Shown: one piece after another, positions 22,265-27,738 of the stretch
How positions within the stretch are numbered: the first letter of the stretch is position 1
Layout of the letters: each line of letters starts with the position of its first letter
NCBI GenBank assembly: GCA_007126675.1
Contig: SLAU01000330.1
Span: forward strand, 1 to 27,738
DNA from: Balneolaceae bacterium
Lineage (GTDB): Bacteria > Bacteroidota > Rhodothermia > Balneolales > Balneolaceae
Direction of reading: 5' to 3'
DNA length: 27,738 nt
Made by a program: the position numbers and the translations under genes
The notes under the pieces: model-generated
What the model was told of the DNA's origin: nothing
Databases searched by the model: none
The model's input: only the letters and a program-made list of their open reading frames with translations

Positions 22265-23848
22265 ATGAGAGGTTTTCTACCTAAAAATAAGCTGCTGATA
22301 ACCTTAATAGTCATATTTCTGTTATCGCATGGAATATCCATTTCAGTACAGCTTTTTTTCCCTAAACAGGAAAAAGATCATCTCAATAAACATAAAACTG
22401 AGATTACAGTTGCAGATAAGCAGATAGAGATCAGTTATTATTTATACGGTAGTAGTAAGAGTACCACCCCGGTAATTATATATCCAAATCTTTTAGATAG
22501 TAAACTTGAACACAACCTCGCAGAAGAATTAGCGAAACAGCGCACCGTTATCATTCCGGATTATCCGTCACATGCAATTGATGGAAGTTCTGTGAGCCAT
22601 TCAAACAGATCAAGAGCGGAATTTGTAAGACAGCTGATGAATAATAAAAATTATCCAACCTGGTATAGTATTGGAGTTGGTTATGGTGGGGTTGTGATGG
22701 TTTCGGATGAAAAAGTTCTGGAAGAAAACCGATCAGACAGCTGGCTGTTCATTCAGAGCATGGGAGTTCAGGAGTACCAGTTTTTAGGAAATTATCACTT
22801 AAACCGAATAGTTTATTCACTTCTTTACCCGGTTCATGGTTTTATTAAGTATGTAATACCTCATGCAGGGTGGTATCATCAGCAGCCGGTTAAAACAGAG
22901 TTTATCAAGTCATTAAGAGAGTTGGATCAGAGGGATATTCGTGATCAGTTTGTCAAAGTTCAGAGTCCGGCAATGATAATAAATTTTGAAAGCGACAGAC
23001 AGGGAATTAAAGCAACCGGCTCAGAAATATATCGGTTAATTCCGCAGAGTAAGCACTTGATATTGGATGATTCAATAACAGAACAGCCGGCTGAGTTATT
23101 AACTCCGGTAATAACTAATTTTTTAGTAAGTGCTGATAAAGATGAATTGACCAAAACGGATGACGCATTAATTGAAAGGGTAGAAGAGTCTGAACTTCCA
23201 TTTGATGAAACTGCCAGGGAAACAGCTGAAGGGCTTACGCTGCTGATACTGATGCTGCTGATTGTTGCTGTAACGCTTATCAGTGAAGATCTTGCATGTA
23301 TTGGTGCAGGATTAGCTGCTGCAAGCGGAATTATTGACTTCTGGTATGCAGTATTAGCGTGTTATATGGGAATATTAACTGCTGATATAAGTGTATACTG
23401 GCTTGGAAGATTGTTGGGAAGACCGGCATTAGAATGGATACCATTTCGGTGGATTATAAAAGAGAAAGATATTTTATGGGCCGAACATATGTTTGAGTCT
23501 AAAGGTATGCAGATAATTTTCGGAAGCAGATTTTTACCGGGTACACGCTTCCCTGTATACTTCACATCTGGTATGGTTAAAGCAAACTTTTGGATTTTTT
23601 CGCTGTATTTTATTGGTGCAATATCATTATGGACTCCATTCTTTGTTGGCTTATCAACACTTATCGGGCACCAATTACTTGGTTACTTTCAGACATATCA
23701 GGAATATGCAGTTTATGTGACTCTGTTTTTAATTTTATTACTCTATTTACTGTTTAAAGTGCTAATGCCGCTGGCCACTATAAAAGGAAGAAAAGAGTTT
23801 GCTGTTAAAATGATCAGGCTAAAGCAGAAATACTTTAATAAGAGCTGA
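22265..23848 (+). CDS. Degenerate alpha/beta-hydrolase domain fused to a DedA/VTT membrane domain
   Basis: A 527-residue two-part protein. Residues 10-30 are a signal anchor. Residues 45-290 follow the alpha/beta-hydrolase order (TPVIIYPNLLDS; RTVIIPDYPSHA; WYSIGVGYGGVVMV; SPAMIINFESDRQGI; TEQPAELLTPVITNFL), but the elbow G-x-S-x-G is GVGYG with Gly139 in the nucleophile place, and no His sits where GH...EQP would put it (DDSITEQP). Residues 325-500 are a DedA/VTT (SNARE-associated) domain: LISEDLACIGAGLAAASGI, YWLGRLLGR, and the signature SRFLPGTRFPVYFTSGM (421-437). DedA proteins move undecaprenyl phosphate or phospholipids across the membrane. The hydrolase-like part would face the periplasm. 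The neighbour plsC, 6 nt upstream, points to membrane lipid work. The hydrolase assignment is by fold pattern only. Confidence 0.8.
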   Translation: MRGFLPKNKLLITLIVIFLLSHGISISVQLFFPKQEKDHLNKHKTEITVADKQIEISYYLYGSSKSTTPVIIYPNLLDSKLEHNLAEELAKQRTVIIPDYPSHAIDGSSVSHSNRSRAEFVRQLMNNKNYPTWYSIGVGYGGVVMVSDEKVLEENRSDSWLFIQSMGVQEYQFLGNYHLNRIVYSLLYPVHGFIKYVIPHAGWYHQQPVKTEFIKSLRELDQRDIRDQFVKVQSPAMIINFESDRQGIKATGSEIYRLIPQSKHLILDDSITEQPAELLTPVITNFLVSADKDELTKTDDALIERVEESELPFDETARETAEGLTLLILMLLIVAVTLISEDLACIGAGLAAASGIIDFWYAVLACYMGILTADISVYWLGRLLGRPALEWIPFRWIIKEKDILWAEHMFESKGMQIIFGSRFLPGTRFPVYFTSGMVKANFWIFSLYFIGAISLWTPFFVGLSTLIGHQLLGYFQTYQEYAVYVTLFLILLLYLLFKVLMPLATIKGRKEFAVKMIRLKQKYFNKS

Positions 23849-23859
23849 ATTAAATCAGA

Positions 23860-24333
23860 CTATTTTTTTCTCTTCTCATTAAAAAACGATTTCAGAAGAA
23901 ATGAGCAATCCTGTTCCATAACTCCCTGAATGACCTCAACTCTGTGATTTAAATTCTTATTTTGAACTATGTTAAATAGTGAACCACAGCCGCCTGCATT
24001 TTCATCTATTGCACCAAAAACAACCGTACTAATTTTTGACCAAACAAGAGCACCGGCGCACATCATACATGGCTCCAGCGTAACGTACAGAGTGCAATCT
24101 GTGAGATATTTGTTCTCAATAGTTGCACATGCAGATGAAATTGCAACTAACTCTGCATGTGCCGTTGGATCGTTCAGCTTCTCAGTTTGATTGTAACCAC
24201 GGCCAATTATCCTGTTTTTATGTACAACAATGGCTCCTACTGGCACTTCACCTTCTTCATAGGCAAGTTCAGCTTGTTTAAAAGCTTTCGCCATAAAAAA
24301 ATTATGTTCTGATGTATGATTTTCGTTAAACAT
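23860..24333 (-). CDS. tadA: tRNA adenosine(34) deaminase
   Basis: A 157-residue zinc deaminase that converts A34 of tRNA-Arg(ACG) to inosine. Zinc and catalytic motifs are HAE (His59, Glu61) in DPTAHAELVAIS and PCxxC (Cys89, Cys92) in LEPCMMCAGALVW. Substrate-binding EVPVGAIVV (29-37) and GRGYNQ are typical. Length fits the family. A second ATG at residue 14 is a possible start, but the first gives the usual N-terminal helix. It is convergent with the DedA fusion (11 nt between stops) and divergent from apt. Guanine deaminase is a less likely alternative. Confidence 0.93.
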   Translation of the reverse strand: MFNENHTSEHNFFMAKAFKQAELAYEEGEVPVGAIVVHKNRIIGRGYNQTEKLNDPTAHAELVAISSACATIENKYLTDCTLYVTLEPCMMCAGALVWSKISTVVFGAIDENAGGCGSLFNIVQNKNLNHRVEVIQGVMEQDCSFLLKSFFNEKRKK

Positions 24334-24410
24334 TTGCTATAAAAAATGTTAATTTAAGTCTTTTATAGACGGATATACTATAACGTTTGGCAGGGATATA
24401 AGTTTAAACT

Positions 24411-24953
24411 ATGGAAGTTACCACCGAAAGCATAAAACATAAATTGTTGGGAAAGATCAGAAACGTTCCTGATTTTCCAAAACCGGGAATCCAGTTTAAA
24501 GATATAACTCCATTGCTAGCAGATGCTGATACACTCGAAATAACATCCAACATATTGGCTGAGCCTTTTAAATCAGCTGAAGTAGATTATGTTGTTGGCC
24601 TTGAATCCCGCGGGTTTCTTTTTGGACCTGATCTTGCTCTGAAACTAAATGCAGGATTTATACCTGTAAGAAAACCGGGTAAACTTCCTGCCGAAACTTT
24701 AAGTCATTCATATGAACTCGAGTATGGCACAGATTCCCTTGAAATTCACAAAGATGCATTGCAGAAGGGAGCAAATGTGGTAATACATGATGATTTAATA
24801 GCAACCGGAGGAACAGCGCTGGCCGCTGTTGAATTAATTCAGAAACTTGGTGGAAAGGTTACAGGTTTTTCTTTTATTATGGAATTGAAATTTTTAAAGG
24901 GAAAAAGTAATCTGCCTGCTGAAATTCCATATCATTGTATTTTATCTGTTTAG
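24411..24953 (+). CDS. apt: Adenine phosphoribosyltransferase
   Basis: Apt converts adenine and PRPP to AMP (purine salvage). The PRPP-binding motif VVIHDDLIATGGTA (123-136) and VVGLESRGFLFG (61-72) are intact, the N-terminal IRNVPDFPKPGIQFKDITPLL is diagnostic, and length 180 is standard. It is divergent from tadA with a 77-nt spacer. That spacer holds TAACGTTTG, which is one base too long to match the -7 consensus. Confidence 0.97.
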   Translation: MEVTTESIKHKLLGKIRNVPDFPKPGIQFKDITPLLADADTLEITSNILAEPFKSAEVDYVVGLESRGFLFGPDLALKLNAGFIPVRKPGKLPAETLSHSYELEYGTDSLEIHKDALQKGANVVIHDDLIATGGTALAAVELIQKLGGKVTGFSFIMELKFLKGKSNLPAEIPYHCILSV

Positions 24954-25016
24954 GAACAAAATAAGTAGTTTCATATATACAATAACAATCACTAAAACAT
25001 CAGACATAATACTATT

Positions 25017-25460
25017 ATGGCAAAATCAAAATTACTCACATTATCAATGTGTGTTGCATTTTTGTTTAGCGCCGCTGCATGTTCTTCACTTGAAATCTCA
25101 AATGTAGACTATTCTCAACCTGTTGAGAGTGTACTCACTGTAGAGAACAATGAAGTTCATGACAAACGCTATGCAATTAAATTCAATATATCACCTGTAT
25201 TAGATGAAGAGGGCATATCATCAGTTGATGAAATTCGTCTTATTCGCAGTAACAGGGGATACTATTTCCTGACTGCAAGTGGATTTAATCATGTGTACGT
25301 CCTTGAAGTTACATCGGGCGGACTCGATGAAAAAAATATCATTCGTATTCCGGGTGATGCATTGCAACAACCGGCATTTAATCAACGAGATGGCTTCATT
25401 GAACTTGTTGATCTTGCAACCGGAGACACTCACAATCTTGATCATAACGGACGGAGATAA
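25017..25460 (+). CDS. Unrecognised small lipoprotein
   Basis: A 147-residue protein that I do not recognise. The N-terminus MAKSKLLTLSMCVAFLFSAAAC is a lipoprotein signal with the lipobox Cys at 22. The mature part is predicted beta-rich by residue pattern (YYFLTASGFNHVYVLEVTSG; GFIELVDLATGDTHNL) and has no Cys, coiled coil or repeats; the pattern hints at beta-propeller-like or immunoglobulin-like strands but is too short for a propeller. The next gene begins 11 nt after the stop, so the two are probably one operon and may form a lipoprotein/inner-membrane pair across the periplasm. The function is unknown. Confidence 0.75.
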   Translation: MAKSKLLTLSMCVAFLFSAAACSSLEISNVDYSQPVESVLTVENNEVHDKRYAIKFNISPVLDEEGISSVDEIRLIRSNRGYYFLTASGFNHVYVLEVTSGGLDEKNIIRIPGDALQQPAFNQRDGFIELVDLATGDTHNLDHNGRR

Positions 25461-25471
25461 GAGGAACAACT

Positions 25472-26692
25472 ATGAAGAAATTAATGAAAACAACTATTTC
25501 GACCTTAGCAGTTCTTTTATTTGTTGCAGGTACCACAGTAACGGCACAACAGTCCGATTACCAGGTAGTGCAGGATTTCAGAGCTGATTATAATGAACTC
25601 GTGGAACGGGTAGATAATGCTGTTTCAAGTGAGGAATTAAGTGAAATTAACGCAGATATTGATGCGCTTGAAGCCGATAATTCAGGACATTCTTCTCTGA
25701 TTGACGGATATATTTATCCCAATTCATTTGAAGGAAAAATTTCTGACCTGCGCTCAAGATATGCAGCTGCTGAGAACAACGTTCAGGTTATTGAATCTCT
25801 GAACGAGAAAGTAGCTGAGCTTGAAGATGAAATGGCAGAATTAAGAGATCGGCTTTCTGCCCTTGATGAAGATTCACAGGCACTGGCAAACAGGCTGGAA
25901 AGAGCTGCTCAAAACGAACGAAGACTCTCAAACCTTGTACGTCAGTACAGAGAAAATCTTGAAAACAGAGATGCATTTGTTTCTGATCTTCTTGAAGATC
26001 TGCTGAAGCGTTACCAGACTATGGACGCACAAACCCAGGAAGAAATTGCAGCTGCTGCCGAAGCACTGGAAGATAATCCCCTGGATCTGCTTCGAACAAT
26101 TCTTGCTGAGTATATCAATCTTGCTGAAAGAGAAACAGGTCTTGATTCTGAGGACTATCTGAGAATGCGTGCACAGCACGGCTACTTCTCTGAAGTATGG
26201 GACAATGTTGGCGAACGCATGGCAAGTACCTACGCCGCTGAAGAGCCTGTACAAGCTAAGCAGGAAATTGATGATCACCTTGATGCATGGCTTGCAAGCG
26301 TTGACAATAAATTGTGGAACGCTTTGAGTACTTCTTTCAACCAAAGCGGAGTTCAGCTTCCTTCATTTACAAGTGCAACTGCATTCAATAATGCACTGAA
26401 CACATATGTAGATGAAATGACTGAAGTAAGTCTTGGACAGAATTCTGAAGAAGACTATGAAATGTTCAGCAATTTCAGTGAATTCTGGAACAGTACGGTT
26501 AAAGCTGAATGGGGTGAATTCCTCGTAGCCGGTAATGTACTTTCACAAGGCGATATTGCAGCAATTGATGTGAAAGTTGGTTCCTGGGGACAAGCAGCAG
26601 AACCTGTATCAAACCTCATGTTTATTCTGTTCCTTGTTAGTCTTGCCGTAATCATCGGACTCATCGTTCTGCTGGTTACCAAGAAAGAATAA
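25472..26692 (+). CDS. Exported coiled-coil protein with C-terminal membrane anchor
   Basis: A 406-residue protein that I do not recognise. Signal peptide MKKLMKTTISTLAVLLFVAGTTVTAQ with cleavage near residue 25, then an alpha-helical, acidic body; residues 88-162 have clear heptad character (NEKVAELEDEMAELRDRLSA). A second, non-coiled helical region (165-375) follows, and one hydrophobic helix (382-403) ends in the cytoplasmic tail KKE. It would thus hang from the inner membrane into the periplasm by its C-terminus, an unusual layout for a protein with a cleavable signal peptide. The mature protein has no cysteine. The start is supported by GAGGAA at 25461-25466, one of few good Shine-Dalgarno matches here. 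A terminator follows at 26750. Roles such as an envelope spacer or a partner of the upstream lipoprotein are guesses. Confidence 0.8.
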   Translation: MKKLMKTTISTLAVLLFVAGTTVTAQQSDYQVVQDFRADYNELVERVDNAVSSEELSEINADIDALEADNSGHSSLIDGYIYPNSFEGKISDLRSRYAAAENNVQVIESLNEKVAELEDEMAELRDRLSALDEDSQALANRLERAAQNERRLSNLVRQYRENLENRDAFVSDLLEDLLKRYQTMDAQTQEEIAAAAEALEDNPLDLLRTILAEYINLAERETGLDSEDYLRMRAQHGYFSEVWDNVGERMASTYAAEEPVQAKQEIDDHLDAWLASVDNKLWNALSTSFNQSGVQLPSFTSATAFNNALNTYVDEMTEVSLGQNSEEDYEMFSNFSEFWNSTVKAEWGEFLVAGNVLSQGDIAAIDVKVGSWGQAAEPVSNLMFILFLVSLAVIIGLIVLLVTKKE

Positions 26693-26710
26693 GTAATAGT
26701 TTAACCCACG

Positions 26711-26734
26711 GCTGATTATTTTAAGTAAATCAGC
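26711..26734 (+). other. Stem-loop in the 3' untranslated region
   Basis: GCTGATT (26711-26717) and AATCAGC (26728-26734) form a perfect 7-bp stem with a 10-nt loop; CCA/TGG can extend it after a 2x2 internal loop. No T-run follows, so it is not a terminator by itself. It could protect the 3' end of the coiled-coil transcript. Confidence 0.45.
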
Positions 26735-26749
26735 GTTGGCCAAACTTTT

Positions 26750-26782
26750 AAAGCCTTACCCTTTTGGGGTAGGGCTTTTTTT
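26750..26782 (+). terminator. Rho-independent terminator of the lipoprotein/coiled-coil operon
   Basis: AAAGCC-T-TACCC pairs with GGGTA-G-GGCTTT around a TTTTG loop, and seven T end at 26782. It is strong on the plus strand. Confidence 0.9.
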
Positions 26783-26898
26783 ATGATTTTATTTTCCGGC
26801 AAACTTGCAGTATTTGCCCTTATAAATTGCATAACCATCCATTGCCAAGCCGAACAATGCGTGTTATGGCTTAAAGAATAATATATTGCTTTTTCAAT

Positions 26899-26965
26899 GA
26901 GATCCTTCCGCTCCGCGGAAAGCACGCCGTCGCCTGCCTGCCGGCGAGGCAGGGCCAGGATGACA
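26899..26965 (-). repeat. Dispersed-type GC-rich repeat, copy A (inverted)
   Basis: It begins GAGATCC and ends AGGATGACA; read on the minus strand it runs from TGTCATCCT to GGATCTC, the same ends as copy B at 27054-27105. By my count it is about 70% GC, far above the flanking DNA. Inside are a TTCCGC-TCC-GCGGAA hairpin and a CCTGCC/GGCAGG inverted repeat. It has no coding potential I can support. Confidence 0.7.
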
Positions 26966-26985
26966 TGGCTTCATTTCATGAGAGG

Positions 26986-27033
26986 GGCGGCGCGGCTCGA
27001 TGCCATGTAAAACCCGATATTTTAAGCGCCGCC
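26986..27033. repeat. GGCGGCGC/GCGCCGCC inverted repeat between copies A and B
   Basis: A perfect 8-bp GC-only inverted repeat, arms at 26986-26993 and 27026-27033 around a 32-nt loop. It sits between the two opposed copies of the TGTCATCC repeat, so the three form nested symmetry centred near 27005. Confidence 0.6.
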
Positions 27034-27053
27034 TTACTATTAAAAAAACAACC

Positions 27054-27105
27054 TGTCATCCCGAGCGAGTGAAGAGCACAGCGATGAACGGAGCCGAGGG
27101 ATCTC
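27054..27105 (+). repeat. Dispersed-type GC-rich repeat, copy B (direct)
   Basis: It runs from TGTCATCCCGAGCGAG to CCGAGGGATCTC. Its terminal motifs match those of copy A in inverted orientation, about 90 nt apart, while the interiors differ. Repeats with TGTCATCC...GGGATCTC ends are, as I recall, scattered between genes in several Bacteroidota-like genomes. Confidence 0.7.
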
Positions 27106-27150
27106 CGTAAACTGATCGCGAAATTCGTTGCTTGTTCCCAATTTGCTTGG

Positions 27151-27199
27151 ACTCACCCCCGGCCCCTCTCTATCTCGATAGAGAGGGGTGACTTCGAAA
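27151..27199. repeat. CCCCTCTCT palindromic repeat, unit 1
   Basis: The arms CCCCTCTCTAT (27163-27173) and ATAGAGAGGGG (27178-27188) form a perfect 11-bp stem around CTCG. It is flanked by ACTCACCCCCGG on the left and GGGGTGACTTCGAAA (27185-27199) on the right. Confidence 0.75.
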
Positions 27200-27251
27200 C
27201 TTACTTTTTGCATTTAAACAAATTTTCGATCAATACATCATTCCAGGAATT

Positions 27252-27296
27252 CCCCTCTCTGCTCGCAGAGAGGGGACGGCAGGGGTGACTTCGAAA
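27252..27296. repeat. CCCCTCTCT palindromic repeat, unit 2
   Basis: The arms CCCCTCTCTG (27252-27261) and CAGAGAGGGG (27266-27275) form a perfect 10-bp stem around the same CTCG loop as unit 1. GGGGTGACTTCGAAA follows at 27282-27296, identical to the right flank of unit 1. Confidence 0.75.
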
Positions 27297-27347
27297 TCTG
27301 TTTGAAGCTCGTAATTAAAATCGAATATTAAATTTCTTCAGGAGTCT

Positions 27348-27416
27348 CCCCTCTATGCGAACGGAGTGAGTAGAGAGGGGGACAGGGGGTGAGTCCGAGA
27401 GGCAGGGGTGAGTACC
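27348..27416. repeat. CCCCTCTCT palindromic repeat, unit 3 (degenerate)
   Basis: CCCCTCTA (27348-27355) pairs imperfectly with TAGAGAGGGG (27371-27380) around a longer loop, GGGGTGAGT follows twice (27386 and 27405). It is related to units 1 and 2 but has a different loop and tail. It lies 11 nt from the stop of the minus-strand gene and may act in ending its transcript. Confidence 0.6.
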
Positions 27417-27426
27417 AGAAAAACAC

Positions 27427-27738
27427 TTACGGCAAAGAAGCAGTACGCCTTAAAATCCACTCAGATGCTAATAATAGAATTACCAATCCAAACCAAAAGG
27501 GGAGGTCCGATAGAAAATGAGTTGTTACGATTCGATTCTCAACGATCTGGTTTTTATCCATCTCGTTAAGTTGTTCAAACATTGTTTCGGGGGACCCGTC
27601 TTCAAGGAATTGTCCACCGGTTCTTTCCGCCAGCTGCATTAAAAGTGCATCATCTCTCTTTGTGTTTACAAGCTCTACCGAAGATCTTGTCACGTTAAAC
27701 CTTGTCTCGTCGGTTCCGATATTTCGATCACCTTTAAC
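27427..27738 (-). CDS. C-terminus of a VWA-type membrane protein, 5' end outside window
   Basis: Only the last 104 residues are visible. The frame is open to the right edge of the window: the 15 codons before the GTG at 27691-27693 read VKGDRNIGTDETRFN, so that GTG is not the true start. The visible order is a beta-rich stretch, RDDALLMQLAERTGGQFLEDG, a short helix (MFEQLNEMDKNQIV), then a membrane helix (FWFGLVILLLASEWIL) ending RRTASLP. This pattern (ADxxLL..IAxxTGG followed by a final helix with EW.LRR) is that of the C-terminus of large, multi-helix VWA/glutamine-amidotransferase-like membrane proteins found near MoxR/Bat-type genes. The VWA domain itself is not in view, so the assignment is tentative. 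Confidence 0.6.
   Translation of the reverse strand, partial: VKGDRNIGTDETRFNVTRSSVELVNTKRDDALLMQLAERTGGQFLEDGSPETMFEQLNEMDKNQIVENRIVTTHFLSDLPFWFGLVILLLASEWILRRTASLP

Noticed and set aside
23845..23869. CTGA/TCAG mini-hairpin with T-run after the DedA fusion as a terminator
   Set aside because: The stem is only about 4-5 bp with an AT-rich centre, and the T-run belongs to the 3' end of tadA on the other strand; too weak to claim.
26716..26925. Minus-strand frame of 69 codons downstream of the coiled-coil gene
   Set aside because: It overlaps the strong terminator at 26750-26782 and the edge of repeat copy A, has no recognisable protein pattern and no start signal.
26986..27416. CRISPR array
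   Set aside because: The repeats are palindromic units with unequal spacing and no uniform repeat-spacer pattern, and no cas gene is present.

Overview
The window looks like a core-genome segment of a low-to-mid GC, Gram-negative bacterium of the Bacteroidota/Rhodothermota/Balneolota side of the tree. My best guess is Balneolota (Balneola/Gracilimonas/Rhodohalobacter-like). The pointers are a DUF4837 lipoprotein, a 7TMR-DISM sensor kinase, few Shine-Dalgarno sequences, a textbook Bacteroidota-type promoter (TTTG-N20-TAnnTTTG) in front of the tRNA gene, a TonB-type protein and a carotenoid gene. The taxon is an inference; no rRNA gene is present.

Layout, left to right. (1) 1-1915: the end of a trp-type operon, with trpA (5' end outside the window) followed by a DUF4837 lipoprotein. 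(2) 2048-4517: an overlapping response regulator/sensor kinase pair, closed by a terminator that also serves the convergent purC. (3) 4763-6743, minus strand: a LacI-family regulator followed 1 nt later by purC. (4) 6919-7890: phytoene synthase, divergent from the regulator across a palindrome-rich spacer. (5) 8016-11169: a tight three-gene run of an esterase-fold protein with a lost nucleophile, a biotin carboxylase and murQ, then a TonB-like protein at 11238-11915. (6) 11921-12126: tRNA-Ser(GGA) with its own promoter and terminator. (7) 12341-20454: a type IV pilus machinery locus in compressed form: pilB, a cyclic-nucleotide-binding protein, pilT, a PilM-PilN fusion, a PilO-PilP fusion, and a PilQ secretin carrying a C-terminal SPOR domain. 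(8) 20489-23848: an intact alpha/beta hydrolase (minus), a PlsC acyltransferase, and a fusion of a nucleophile-less alpha/beta-hydrolase domain with a DedA/VTT membrane domain. (9) 23860-24953: tadA and apt, divergent. (10) 25017-26692: an unrecognised lipoprotein plus a large coiled-coil, C-terminally membrane-anchored protein. (11) 26693-27426: 734 nt without a gene, filled with GC-rich inverted repeats of at least two families. (12) 27427-27738, minus: the C-terminus of a membrane protein resembling VWA-domain proteins, running off the right edge.

The pilus locus is the most system-like part. Five genes that are usually separate (pilM-N-O-P-Q) are compressed into three, the secretin has a peptidoglycan-binding SPOR domain at its C-terminus, a cyclic-nucleotide sensor sits between the extension and retraction ATPases, and the retraction-type ATPase has a changed Asp box (ASPVE instead of EDPIE). 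No pilin, PilC platform protein or PilD peptidase is in the window. A second theme is loss of catalytic residues in hydrolase folds: two different alpha/beta-hydrolase-like proteins keep the fold signature but lack the nucleophile Ser and apparently the catalytic His, one beside a biotin carboxylase and one fused to DedA. All family assignments come from reading motifs by eye; no database search was run.
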